Source of the DNA: Actinomycetota bacterium
Lineage (GTDB): Bacteria > Actinomycetota > Aquicultoria > Aquicultorales > JAMCWL01
Direction: 5' to 3'
Assembly: GCA_023481285.1 (NCBI GenBank)
Contig: JAMCWL010000089.1
Coordinates: forward strand, 1-56,207
DNA: 56,207 nt
The notes beneath the pieces were generated by a model. That model saw only the letters and a program-made list of their open reading frames with translations. It made no database searches and was not told the origin of the DNA. Below are positions 8,388 through 16,977 of the stretch, piece by piece (position 1 is the first letter of the stretch; each line of letters begins with the position of its first letter). The position numbers and the translations under genes were made by a program.

Positions 8388-9103
8388 TTCGCCATCTCCT
8401 TTCCGGTTTCAATCCGCTCGATACTCTCGGGCGCTTCGGACATATCCAACACGGCTTTCTTCGCGTTGTCGATGAACTCCCGTATGGTTTCCCTGGTGTA
8501 TTTGTGATCCACCATCTTCAACAAAAACTCTGGCGGTATGGTAATTATGTGAGCCCCGGCTACGATTGCGCTCTGGATGTCGGCCGTCCCTCTAATGCTG
8601 CCGACGAGAACCTTTCCCAGATTCCAGCGTTCGGTAAACTTGACCGATCTCTTGATTACCGTAGAAGCATCATTTCCCTCGTCGGAAACCCTTCCAGCGA
8701 AGACGCTCAGATAAGTCCCACCCGCTTGAGCAGCCAAAACGAGCTGGTTGAAGGATAATATACCGGTGACATTCACCTTAACGCCTTCTTCTCGCAACCT
8801 GTGTATGACCCCTAAGCTCGGTTGACCGAATTGATTTATTACCGGGATCTTAACGACTATGTTCTCAGCCCACGATGTGAATTCGACCGCTTGGGCGTGC
8901 ATTTCTTCCAGTTCGTCCGTTGTGACCTCCACGCTGAGCGGTCGATTTCCGATGCATTCGGCGATCGCCCTGATCCCGTTTTCCATCTCGAAAACGCCGT
9001 CTTTCAGAAGTATGCTCGGATTCGTGGTGACCCCATCGATTACCCCATAACCTATCCATGTCTTTATCTCATCGATATTCGCCGAATCGACAAAGATTTC
9101 CAT
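8384..9103 (-). CDS. Transaldolase / fructose-6-phosphate aldolase family protein
   Basis: The 239-residue (beta/alpha)8 protein belongs to the small transaldolase subfamily. Visible marks are MEIFVDSANIDEIK at the start, GVTTNPSILLK (about 25-35), the lysine motif NIVVKIPVI around 85-93 that forms the Schiff base, VNVTGILSFNQ and GAHIITIPPEF. Transaldolases of this type make sedoheptulose 7-phosphate from fructose 6-phosphate and erythrose 4-phosphate. Sedoheptulose 7-phosphate is the substrate of GmhA, encoded in the same operon, so precursor supply for heptose synthesis is a reasonable inference. A pure fructose-6-phosphate aldolase activity cannot be excluded. The ATG at 9101-9103 overlaps the gmhB stop by one base (TAATG) and follows a GGGGGGGA ribosome site; a longer frame to 9202 only reads through gmhB. 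Confidence 0.9.
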   Translation of the reverse strand: MEIFVDSANIDEIKTWIGYGVIDGVTTNPSILLKDGVFEMENGIRAIAECIGNRPLSVEVTTDELEEMHAQAVEFTSWAENIVVKIPVINQFGQPSLGVIHRLREEGVKVNVTGILSFNQLVLAAQAGGTYLSVFAGRVSDEGNDASTVIKRSVKFTERWNLGKVLVGSIRGTADIQSAIVAGAHIITIPPEFLLKMVDHKYTRETIREFIDNAKKAVLDMSEAPESIERIETGKEMAK

Positions 9104-9687
9104 TATCCCCCCCCTGTGATTACCCGGGCCGCCTCGTATAGATTTGGAGCGATATAATCGGGTTTGACCCCCAACTCGGCGGACTTGCGGCAGATGTCGC
9201 ACTTCTCGGTGCCGACGAGAATGGTCTTGCAGCCGGCTTTCAGCCCTGCTTCTATATCCGTCAGACCGTCGCCGATCAAGAAGGACTCTTCCAGTTCGAA
9301 ACCGTTCTCTTCCGCCGCCTTGGTTAGCAAACCGGATTTAGGCTTTCGACAGGAGCAATCACCCCTGTATCTCTCGTCAACGCCTTCGGGATGGTGCAGG
9401 CAGTAGTAGACCCCATCCAGATAGCAACCGAGCTTTCTCAGTACTCTCTGCATCTTTCGGTCGATTTGATCGAAGAGCGCCTTGCTTATCTTGCCCTTCG
9501 CTATGCCCGGTTGATTGGAGGCCAGTACTATCGGAATCCCTGCTCTATTCATCATCTGTATCCCCTCGGCCACCCCGGGCATGAGGGAAAACTGATCCGG
9601 GTTTAGCGGAGAGTCGTACACTCCGTGCTCGGCGTCGTATATCAACGGATTCAACACTCCGTCCCTATCGAGAAAGACCGCTTTCAC
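9103..9687 (-). CDS. gmhB: D-glycero-D-manno-heptose 1,7-bisphosphate 7-phosphatase GmhB
   Basis: GmhB removes the 7-phosphate of heptose bisphosphate on the way to nucleotide-activated heptose. The 194-residue HAD protein starts with the catalytic motif FLDRDGVLN (5-13; Asp7 nucleophile, Asp9 acid-base). It continues with LASNQPGIAKG (motif II region), the zinc-binding loop CLHHPE...CSCRKPKSG and IGDGLTDIEAG (motif IV). The zinc loop separates GmhB from histidinol-phosphate phosphatase-like relatives only partly, but the neighbours gmhA and hddA settle the role. The GTG start has AAAGGAG 5 nt upstream and overlaps the end of gmhA by 23 nt. Confidence 0.92.
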   Translation of the reverse strand: MKAVFLDRDGVLNPLIYDAEHGVYDSPLNPDQFSLMPGVAEGIQMMNRAGIPIVLASNQPGIAKGKISKALFDQIDRKMQRVLRKLGCYLDGVYYCLHHPEGVDERYRGDCSCRKPKSGLLTKAAEENGFELEESFLIGDGLTDIEAGLKAGCKTILVGTEKCDICRKSAELGVKPDYIAPNLYEAARVITGGG

Positions 9688-10303
9688 GAGACTCCTTTAT
9701 CAGGTCGTGCAGTCGAGAGCAGATCAGATGTTCGAGCGCGAGATGGAGCGATTCCGCGTGTGGCGTAGAGTCGCACGGAACGATGACGCAGGTGTCCGCC
9801 ATGGTTTTCATCGCGCCTCCATCAAACCCGGCGAACCCCATCGACTTGGCCCCACGCGCTTTGGCGAGTTCGATCGCGCGTAGGATGTTTTGAGACCACG
9901 CCGACGCGTTCCCCTTGCCGGATCCCCCATGCACGCTCAACGCCACGACCACGTCGTCGGCTTCGAGAAGAGCATCGAGTTGCTCGTCGTAGATCTTCTC
10001 GAAACCCTCATCATTCGTTAACGCGCTAACCAATGGGATGTTGTCGACCAAGCTGATCACCTTAAAGCGTTTTTCTCCGGGAACAATCGTGGTTTTGGTA
10101 AGATCGCAAGCAAAGTGAGTCGCGGTCGAGGCCGAACCACCGTTACCAAGGATAAAGACTTTGCGATCGAGAAGCCACGTTTGGTAGAGCATCTCGATGG
10201 CGCGGTCGACCTGCGCCCTGTCGATTCTCCCGATAATCGCGGTCATTTCATTCAAGTACTCGTCGATCGTCGATAAATTGGCGGTCGCGACGTTTTCTTT
10301 CAT
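9665..10303 (-). CDS. gmhA: Sedoheptulose 7-phosphate isomerase GmhA
   Basis: GmhA converts sedoheptulose 7-phosphate to D-glycero-D-manno-heptose 7-phosphate. The 212-residue SIS-domain protein has ILGNGGSASTATHFACDL (51-68), the sugar-phosphate loop, then SVHGGSGKGNASAWSQN and, near the C-terminus, TPHAESLHLALEHLICSRLH, which contains the conserved Glu and His seen in GmhA proteins. The ATG has AAGGAG 6 nt upstream. It lies 34 nt after hddA and overlaps gmhB, so hddA-gmhA-gmhB-transaldolase form one operon. A cytidylyl/guanylyltransferase (HddC) that would finish GDP-heptose is not visible in the window. Confidence 0.93.
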   Translation of the reverse strand: MKENVATANLSTIDEYLNEMTAIIGRIDRAQVDRAIEMLYQTWLLDRKVFILGNGGSASTATHFACDLTKTTIVPGEKRFKVISLVDNIPLVSALTNDEGFEKIYDEQLDALLEADDVVVALSVHGGSGKGNASAWSQNILRAIELAKARGAKSMGFAGFDGGAMKTMADTCVIVPCDSTPHAESLHLALEHLICSRLHDLIKESRESGLSR

Positions 10304-10337
10304 AACGCTCTCCTTGAAACCTTCGAAAGCTTTCCGA

Positions 10338-11324
10338 TTAGAAATCGACCAAAACCTTCGCGCCTTCGGGTTCGAACCTGAAAGGTAGTTCTCGCAGACC
10401 CTCGGAGACCAGGACCGACCTCAACTTCAGCATGCTTCCATTGGCGAAGAAAGCCATGAACCCGCCTCCTCCGGCTCCAACGAGCTTTCCTCCCTCGGCG
10501 CCGTTCGCTTTAGCCAATCCGTAGAGGTCGATTATTTCCCGGTCCGCAATCGCGTCCGAGAGCTTGATCTTCGCCTGCCAATGAGCATCGAACAGCGCCC
10601 CCAAGTTTTCGATGCGTTCCTCTTCCAAAAGAGTTTTTATTCTGATCCCGACCTCTTTTATCTCGTGCAGGCTGTCGATCACCCGGCTATCGTTTATCTT
10701 TGTCGAATTGTCTTGCTTCCTCAGCACTTCGACGCTTCTTCTAATCCGGCCGGTGTAAAACAGGGTCAGATGATTCTCCATTTCACGAACGACCTCCGGC
10801 GAGATATTCGTTGCACGGACATCGACGACATTATCGCGACCGATCTCCAAAGCCACCAGGCCGCCGAAGGCTGCCACGTACTGATCGTGCTTGCCTATCG
10901 GATGGCCCAGGATGTCGATTTCAATCGTAGCTGCTTCTTTCGCCAATACCTCCGCCGGGACCGACTCCTTTTTAAAAGTATGCAGCGCGAGGAGAAGGGC
11001 GACCAAGAAAGCTCCGGACGATCCGAGGCCTGTTCCGTCCGGCACATCGGCCATCGCGGTGATCTCTATGCCCTTGTCTATGCCGGTAAGCTTCAAGGCC
11101 TCTCTTATCAACTCGTTTTGTATGTCGTCGACCGTCGAGACCGTTTCGGAACGCGAATACTTCAACCGGATGAAGTCGTCGGCTTGGGGACGATTGACGC
11201 TTATGTAGATAAACTTGTCTATCGCCGAACTTAAAACAAAGCCCCCGAAGCGCGATGCGTACGAAACGATGTCCGTTCCACCTCCTCCTAGCGGCAACCT
11301 CAAGGGAGCTCTCGTGACTATCAA
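10338..11324 (-). CDS. hddA: D-glycero-alpha-D-manno-heptose 7-phosphate kinase HddA (GHMP kinase)
   Basis: HddA phosphorylates heptose 7-phosphate at C1, the step specific to the GDP-heptose branch. The 328-residue GHMP kinase has RAPLRLPLGGGGTDI (5-19), the ATP-binding loop DVPDGTGLGSSGAF (about 92-105) and the third motif LVGAGGGGFMAFF near residue 290. Length and motifs agree with HddA rather than galactokinase or mevalonate kinase, and the downstream gmhA and gmhB support this. The start is TTG (11322-11324) with AAAGGAGG 4 nt upstream. It is the first gene of the minus-strand heptose operon, divergent from the flippase gene at 11626. Confidence 0.9.
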   Translation of the reverse strand: MIVTRAPLRLPLGGGGTDIVSYASRFGGFVLSSAIDKFIYISVNRPQADDFIRLKYSRSETVSTVDDIQNELIREALKLTGIDKGIEITAMADVPDGTGLGSSGAFLVALLLALHTFKKESVPAEVLAKEAATIEIDILGHPIGKHDQYVAAFGGLVALEIGRDNVVDVRATNISPEVVREMENHLTLFYTGRIRRSVEVLRKQDNSTKINDSRVIDSLHEIKEVGIRIKTLLEEERIENLGALFDAHWQAKIKLSDAIADREIIDLYGLAKANGAEGGKLVGAGGGGFMAFFANGSMLKLRSVLVSEGLRELPFRFEPEGAKVLVDF

Positions 11325-11625
11325 AACGCCTCCTTTCGAATTATCAACGAGACAAAATGCGACCTAACCAGATAGGCGGCCGCGTTCTACAAACTGAACA
11401 TATCGGAAGATTTTTCCTTGTTACCAAAGAAATGTCACATCCAAACTTATTTCAAATAAAATCTTTCATGCCATCCGATAGACCGTTAGAGGGGACACTT
11501 TTCGGGTATTACAGCAACACGGCGAATTACCTTTGCGAGAAAGCGCAATTCAAATACGATACGGAACCGTCCGACCAACCCCCGCCGCTCTTTTAATTCT
11601 TCGGATCACCTTACGGGAGAATATT
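11325..11625. other. Divergent intergenic region between hddA and the glycan cluster
   Basis: This 301-nt, AT-richer gap separates two divergent operons and must carry both promoters. A possible plus-strand promoter is TTGCGA (11533-11538), 16 nt, TACGAT (11555-11560), about 65 nt before the flippase start; each box matches consensus at four of six positions. I see no terminator, operator palindrome or convincing small gene here. Confidence 0.35.
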
Positions 11626-12915
11626 TTGCGAATCGTTAAAGACACGCTACTCGTATTCAGCGGAGATTTTGTCGTCGGTTTAACGGCGCTGACTGTTAAC
11701 GTCATTATTTCGAGAAACTTGGGCGTTTCCGGTTTCGGAATATTCTCCACCGTCACCAGCGTTTTGTTGATTGCGAGTAGCGTGGCCGACTTCGGTCTTG
11801 GTACCAGCTTGGTCAGATTCACCGGCCTCTATCGCCAAGAGAATCGAGACTTGATTGACAGTCTTACCGCGGTCGCTTTTCGGCTGATGTTTATCGCCGG
11901 GGCCGTCGTCGCCGCGGTCGTCTTCCTCGCAGCACCCCTTATGTCGAGGTTTCTCTCCGCCGGCGGCGAGTTGGCGTATCTAATAAGGCTGGTTGCCTTC
12001 GGCGTCTTCGGCACGACGTTAACGATGGCCGTGCTATCTATCTTACAGGCCGACGAGTCCTTTAAGCGCTACGCGGCGATAAATATATTCACCGCGATGT
12101 CTAAATTTCTCATAATAATAACGCTCCTTTTAAGTCGTTGGCTCACGACGTTCAGCGCTGTCCTCGTCTTTTCTTTCGTTCCTTTACTCGTCTCAACCTT
12201 CGGATTGATGCACATTCGCTCGAGAATACCGCTGCGCCCCACCTTACGCTTGCCGAAAAAACTGATCTCGGATTATCTGCATTTCGGGAAATGGGTAATC
12301 ATATCATTTTTGGCGGTTTCCCTGATGACCAGGGTGGATATCATACTGCTGGCCCACTTCAAAAACGCTCGAGCCGTAGGTTTGTATGCCGCGGCACTCC
12401 AACTAAGCATGGTTGTCTATACTCTTGTCGGATCGATAATTCGCGTGATTCTCCCGAAGATCAGCAAGCTGACGCATAAAGATCAATACATCAACTTCGT
12501 CAAGAAGTCGTTGGCCTTTTCGGTCGCGGCTTGCTTGATATTAAGCCCGGTCTTGCTCTTCTCGAAAGAGATTATTATGGCGGTCTACGGAAGCAAATAT
12601 CTCGGGTCGTTGAACCAGTTCAGGCTGCTCTTCTTCACCTTCTTGCTTTTCCCGCTTTTTCAGCCAGTGACGATCGTCGTCTATGCCATCGGCAAGCCCT
12701 TCATAATGACGCTCACGCACATCGCTCAGCTTCTGGTCAGCATTGCGAGCAACTTGGTGCTCATCCCGATTTACGCGGGTTACGGAGCGGCGATCACATG
12801 GCTGATGGTCAATCTTTTGGGCACGGTCTTTATGGTTGGATATATTTTGTTGACCATCTATCGAAGCAACGAGCTAGTCGTCAAAGGAGAGTATCAATTC
12901 AATGTCCAACAATAA
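11626..12915 (+). CDS. Polysaccharide flippase (Wzx / MATE-like, MOP superfamily)
   Basis: The 429-residue protein is almost wholly hydrophobic, with about 12 predicted membrane segments and an N-terminal pattern (DTLLVFSGDFVVGLTALTV ... ISRNLGVSGFGIFST) typical of polysaccharide biosynthesis exporters. Such proteins turn undecaprenyl-linked repeat units across the membrane. I chose TTG 11626-11628, since GGGAGA lies 5 nt upstream and the family begins here; a longer frame to 11533 adds hydrophilic residues of no family resemblance. It opens the plus-strand glycan cluster. The next gene overlaps it by 14 nt. Confidence 0.88.
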   Translation: MRIVKDTLLVFSGDFVVGLTALTVNVIISRNLGVSGFGIFSTVTSVLLIASSVADFGLGTSLVRFTGLYRQENRDLIDSLTAVAFRLMFIAGAVVAAVVFLAAPLMSRFLSAGGELAYLIRLVAFGVFGTTLTMAVLSILQADESFKRYAAINIFTAMSKFLIIITLLLSRWLTTFSAVLVFSFVPLLVSTFGLMHIRSRIPLRPTLRLPKKLISDYLHFGKWVIISFLAVSLMTRVDIILLAHFKNARAVGLYAAALQLSMVVYTLVGSIIRVILPKISKLTHKDQYINFVKKSLAFSVAACLILSPVLLFSKEIIMAVYGSKYLGSLNQFRLLFFTFLLFPLFQPVTIVVYAIGKPFIMTLTHIAQLLVSIASNLVLIPIYAGYGAAITWLMVNLLGTVFMVGYILLTIYRSNELVVKGEYQFNVQQ

Positions 12916-13645
12916 AGCCGCCTGGGATGACTTTTGGAGAAAGAGCGACGGCTTCCGCCACGAAGACGTATATTCACTCATCAACAAGGCAAAATTCGAC
13001 TATTTGAAGAGCCTAATCCCGCCGAAGGGCAGGTCGCTCGAGGTGGGGGCCGGAGAAGCTCATCTATCGGCTTACTTGGCGAAGATCGGTTATGAGACAA
13101 CCGCTCTTGACTACTCCGAAGAGGCGCTAAAGCTGGCCGAGACGAACTTCGAGCGACAGGGGGTCACCGGCAATTTCGTCGTCGGAGATGCGTTTGGGTT
13201 GCCGTTCGAAGACCGCTCATTCGACCTGGTATTCTCCACTGGTTTGCTCGAGCATTACGAGGACCCGTCGCCTATCGTTCGGGAGATGGTACGTCTTGTC
13301 GAACCCGGCGGACTCTTCTTCTCGGATATCGTGCCGGACAAGTTCTCCCTGCTGAGAGCTTTTAAGAGCTGGAGAAGGCAGCCGGACGGTATGGATGGTT
13401 TCTACGAACGTGGCTTCAGGAAGGAGGAGATCGAGAAGATTTTGGCGGACGCGAGACTCCATGAGGTCGAGGTCATTCCCGCCGGCGTCTACCCCCCTGA
13501 ACTCCCGCTGCTCCACCGGTCGGCGACCTATCGCCGGCTGGAGCACGCGTTCCTGACGTTCACGGGCCCTTTTTGGAAGAGACTCGATCGCACGATGATC
13601 GCGGAGTGGCTCGGTTTTTACTACTTGGCCCACGGAGTTAAGTAG
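12902..13645 (+). CDS. Class I SAM-dependent methyltransferase
   Basis: The 247-residue protein has a Rossmann-fold methyltransferase core. Motif I is LEVGAGEAHLSAYLA (about 46-60), the acidic residue at the end of strand 2 lies in TTALDYSEEAL, motif II is FVVGDAFGLPFEDRSFDLV and motif III LVEPGGLFF. It resembles the UbiE/Methyltransf_11 group; the acceptor is unknown, a sugar or lipid-linked glycan being likely from context. The ATG overlaps the flippase end and is preceded by AAAGGAG (12884-12890). Confidence 0.85.
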   Translation: MSNNKAAWDDFWRKSDGFRHEDVYSLINKAKFDYLKSLIPPKGRSLEVGAGEAHLSAYLAKIGYETTALDYSEEALKLAETNFERQGVTGNFVVGDAFGLPFEDRSFDLVFSTGLLEHYEDPSPIVREMVRLVEPGGLFFSDIVPDKFSLLRAFKSWRRQPDGMDGFYERGFRKEEIEKILADARLHEVEVIPAGVYPPELPLLHRSATYRRLEHAFLTFTGPFWKRLDRTMIAEWLGFYYLAHGVK

Positions 13646-13650
13646 AAGTC

Positions 13651-15159
13651 ATGACTAGAATCGGATTGATTTTCCCCTGCACAAACCCGGCATGGCAGGG
13701 TGCCGAGATCGACCGCTGGGATTACAAAGGGGTCCCGATCGGATTGCTGAGCGTCGCCTCCTACCTGGACGCCATCGGTCATTCGGTACGGATTATCGAC
13801 ACTATGATGTACTCCAAGAAAGAAGTCGACCAAAAAATAGATAATCTAACCGGTTGGGCTGATGTAATCGGATTCTCCGTCATGACAACTCAAGTCAGGC
13901 ATGCCTTGACGCTCTCGGACCGCATCAAGAGAGCGGCGCCGCAGACGCCGGTAGTCTGGGGCGGCATACACCCCACGCTCTTCCCCGAGCAATCGGAGGC
14001 CGACTCCTCGGTCGACTATGTCGTCTATGGGGAAGGCGAGCGGGCGATAGCTGATTTAACTGCTTTCTTGGCCACCGGTAAGCCCGACCTGGGCGAGATC
14101 CCGAACCTCGTGTACAAGAACGGAAATGAGGTTAAAAAGAACCCCGCCGGAGGTCTGTGTGACGTCAATCGATTGCCGAAACTAGCTTATCACCTGTTGG
14201 ACATAGACAAGTACATCGATCGATCCTTGCTCGGCAGGCCTGTTCGAGGATTGGATATCCTGACGAGCCGGGGCTGTCCGTACCGGTGTTCTTTTTGCGC
14301 CAACACCATCTTGCTCGGCAGAAAGTGGAGACCCCGCGATCTGGACGCGGTCTTCGCCGAGATCGATGAGCTCGTATCCGCATATCGGCTCGATAATCTC
14401 TGGATAATGGATGATTACTTTTTTGGAAACCGTCACAGATCTCACCTGATCGCGCAGCATATTATCGATAAAGGTTACAAGCTGGCTTGGGAAGCGAACA
14501 TAAGGGCAAACGATCTGGCCACAGAACGAATGGACGGTGATTTTTTAAAGGTTATGGAGCAGAGCGGTCTTGCTGGCCTAAAAATCGGCGCCGAGTCCGG
14601 ATCGGATGAAATTCTTAAACTACTGGAAAAAGACATCACCGTGAAGCAGATAGTGGCAGCCGTCGACCGCTGCCGCAACTATCAGATTATCCCTTATCTC
14701 TACTTTATGCACGGCATACCTGGAGAAAGCATCGATAATATTAAAAAGACAAGTTATTTCATGTTCCAGCTTAAAAAGCGCTACCCTGAGGTGGTCCTTA
14801 ACGGACCGGGGGTATTTCGCCCTTATCCCGGCAGCAAACTATATCAGCGATGCGTTGAAGCTGGTTTTCGTACTCCTGCTTCGCTACGCGGTTGGGCTCA
14901 GCGAGATTTGGGCGCCAATTATCTGTCTACCTATACTTTGCCTTGGATTCCCAATCCAGGGCTGGTCGATGATCTGCACTGGTATCTCTACAAGGCCTGT
15001 CGAGAAGATCGCATTCTTAGATATAGATACCTTTGGCCTAGAAAAATACTTGGCTGGATGGCGGGCTGGCGTTTTCGTCATGATTTCTGGAAATTGAGAT
15101 TCGAGCCGCGCTTGGTTGCAGCGGCACGCCGTTTTCGAGATCGATTTCAGGAGGTATGA
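13651..15159 (+). CDS. B12-binding-domain radical SAM protein (glycan cluster copy 1)
   Basis: The 502-residue protein has an N-terminal cobalamin-binding-like Rossmann domain (GVPIGLLSVASYLDAIGHSV and GGIHPTLFPEQ, residues ~28-125). A radical SAM core follows, with the cluster motif Cys209-x3-Cys213-x2-Cys216 (SRGCPYRCSFC), then GAESGSDEILKLLEK and a C-terminal region with FRPYPGSKLYQ. Proteins of this layout methylate unactivated carbons or catalyse other radical changes using SAM, often with cobalamin. The B12 domain lacks an obvious DxHxxG cobalamin-ligand motif, so cobalamin may be bound base-off without a His ligand, or not at all. Three related proteins lie in the same cluster. The substrate is not predictable from sequence. 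Confidence 0.88.
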   Translation: MTRIGLIFPCTNPAWQGAEIDRWDYKGVPIGLLSVASYLDAIGHSVRIIDTMMYSKKEVDQKIDNLTGWADVIGFSVMTTQVRHALTLSDRIKRAAPQTPVVWGGIHPTLFPEQSEADSSVDYVVYGEGERAIADLTAFLATGKPDLGEIPNLVYKNGNEVKKNPAGGLCDVNRLPKLAYHLLDIDKYIDRSLLGRPVRGLDILTSRGCPYRCSFCANTILLGRKWRPRDLDAVFAEIDELVSAYRLDNLWIMDDYFFGNRHRSHLIAQHIIDKGYKLAWEANIRANDLATERMDGDFLKVMEQSGLAGLKIGAESGSDEILKLLEKDITVKQIVAAVDRCRNYQIIPYLYFMHGIPGESIDNIKKTSYFMFQLKKRYPEVVLNGPGVFRPYPGSKLYQRCVEAGFRTPASLRGWAQRDLGANYLSTYTLPWIPNPGLVDDLHWYLYKACREDRILRYRYLWPRKILGWMAGWRFRHDFWKLRFEPRLVAAARRFRDRFQEV

Positions 15160-15804
15160 GTGAGCTCGAAACCTTTACGTCCGGCTGTTTCTCGAAATAC
15201 GGAAGCTAGCACGCGGTCATTTCAAGCCAAGTATGCGAGATTGTTCAACCCCGGCCAGACTGTACTCGATATTGGATGTGGTCAAGGAGAATTTCTTGAG
15301 CTTCTGCGTGATCGAGGCATCAACCCCATAGGAGTCGATATATCTGAAGAAGCTCTTTTCGCCTGCCAAAAGAAAGGCCTCGAAATCCATAATGCCGACG
15401 CCTTCGTTTTCTTGACGGCAAACCCACATCGCTTTGACGGTATCTTCGCTTCTCATTTCATTGAGCATTTTACGCCACCGGATGTGCTTCACTTCTTTGA
15501 GCTGTGTGGTAAATCGCTAAAGCCGGGTGGGCTGATAATCATTGTAACTCCGAATACTTCCGATCTAGTCGTTATCACACAATGGTTCTGGCTCGACCCT
15601 ACACACGTCCGTCCCTACCCTATGGAACTGGTCAAGAGCCTTCTAAGCCAGTCGGGTTTTTCTATTGAAACTGCAATGGAGGATAAGCAAACAGTCGGTG
15701 TTCGTGGCATGCGTCAACGCGTCGTCGACTCGATTCGACGGGTAACGACCGTTGGTCTAGCGGGTCGAGGTGACATATTCGTCTCGGCCAGAAAGGAAAA
15801 CTAA
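15160..15804 (+). CDS. Class I SAM-dependent methyltransferase
   Basis: The 214-residue protein has a methyltransferase core: VLDIGCGQGEFLELL (about 36-50), GVDISEEALF, FIEHFTPPDVLHFF and LKPGGLIIIVTPN. It resembles Methyltransf_11/23 proteins of glycan clusters. The GTG start directly follows the preceding stop (TGAGTG) and uses AGGAGG at 15149-15154, inside the last codons of the radical SAM gene, so the two are translationally coupled. Confidence 0.85.
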   Translation: MSSKPLRPAVSRNTEASTRSFQAKYARLFNPGQTVLDIGCGQGEFLELLRDRGINPIGVDISEEALFACQKKGLEIHNADAFVFLTANPHRFDGIFASHFIEHFTPPDVLHFFELCGKSLKPGGLIIIVTPNTSDLVVITQWFWLDPTHVRPYPMELVKSLLSQSGFSIETAMEDKQTVGVRGMRQRVVDSIRRVTTVGLAGRGDIFVSARKEN

Positions 15805-15807
15805 ACC

Positions 15808-16977
15808 GTGCGAATCGCGATAGACATCACGCCATTGCAAAACGGTCATCGCCATCGAGGCGTGGGTGAGTACGCTCGACACTTGCTAAGGAGTCTAGCG
15901 CAAGTAGATAATGTGAATGAATACTTACTACTTGGATATCCAGGCGATCTGTGGGAACTCCCCCACCGTTGCGACAGATTCGAAGTAATCCAGTCGGGAC
16001 CCGTCGGCGATGAAAGTCTATGGTCGCGTCTCAAATGGCACCAATATGCCCTTCCCCGACTACTGACCAAATACAAGGCCGACCTTCTTCACATACTCGT
16101 GCAAAGCTTCGACGTTAATATTCCGGTCTGGTCGCCGGTTCGGCCTGTTGTTACCGTGCACGATCTAAAAGCAAGGTTGTTTCCAAATCTATACTTGAAT
16201 ACTGCAAAGAAACGGCTTTCCTACACAATAATGCTCAATCTAGCTTCCAAGGCTTCTCATATAATCACCGACTCAGAGAGCTCAAAAAGAGACATCGTAC
16301 AAGAGATGGACATCGCCGGAGAAAAAGTCAGCGTAATACCTCTCGCGGCCGACCCCGTCTACTTCTCAAACTCTCCTCGAGCGGCTGGTAAAAAAAGCGA
16401 TGTCGTGGCGAAATACCAGTTGGACTCGGAGTTCATACTATTTGTCGGAGCCATCGAGCCGTCAAAGAACATCGGTACTCTGCTCGGCGCCTATAGTTCG
16501 TTGCTGAAGAGGGGATTCGAGCACCAACTGGTCCTCGTGGGCATAAAGGATTCCAAATACTATCACAGGCTCCAAGAGAACTTCGGAAGATTATTCGGGA
16601 GACAAGTTCGATTCCTCGGATCGGTGCCGCAAAGGGAGCTGCGCGACCTTTACAGGAAAGCATGGTTGTTCGTTTATCCATCGCTATATGAAGGCTTCGG
16701 CCTACCGGTTCTCGAAGCAATGGCATCGGGAACTCCGGTTATCACCAGCAATGTCTCCGCCATTCCCGAAGTCACCGGCGACGCCGCATTGCTTATCGAC
16801 CCCCGAGACAAAGACAAGCTCGCCTTGTATATCTGGAATCTCTACCACGACGGAAAAGCTCGATCCGACCTGGCCAATAAAGGACTGTCTAGAGCCCAGA
16901 ACTTCTCCTGGAATCGCTGTGCTAGACAGACCATCGAGGTCTATCGGCAAGTTATGGAATCGGGGGGCGAGAATTGA
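15808..16977 (+). CDS. Family 4 glycosyltransferase
   Basis: The 389-residue GT-B enzyme has a glycine-rich N-terminal acceptor loop (PLQNGHRHRGVGEYARHLL), VVTVHDL near residue 114, ITDSESSKRDI, and the C-terminal donor-binding segment EGFGLPVLEAMASG (about 295-308), with the E-x7-E glutamate pair of retaining GT4 enzymes. It adds a sugar from a nucleotide donor to the growing lipid-linked repeat. Donor and acceptor cannot be told from sequence. The GTG start lies 3 nt after the methyltransferase stop. It resembles the glycosyltransferase at 19982 in overall layout. Confidence 0.88.
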   Translation: MRIAIDITPLQNGHRHRGVGEYARHLLRSLAQVDNVNEYLLLGYPGDLWELPHRCDRFEVIQSGPVGDESLWSRLKWHQYALPRLLTKYKADLLHILVQSFDVNIPVWSPVRPVVTVHDLKARLFPNLYLNTAKKRLSYTIMLNLASKASHIITDSESSKRDIVQEMDIAGEKVSVIPLAADPVYFSNSPRAAGKKSDVVAKYQLDSEFILFVGAIEPSKNIGTLLGAYSSLLKRGFEHQLVLVGIKDSKYYHRLQENFGRLFGRQVRFLGSVPQRELRDLYRKAWLFVYPSLYEGFGLPVLEAMASGTPVITSNVSAIPEVTGDAALLIDPRDKDKLALYIWNLYHDGKARSDLANKGLSRAQNFSWNRCARQTIEVYRQVMESGGEN

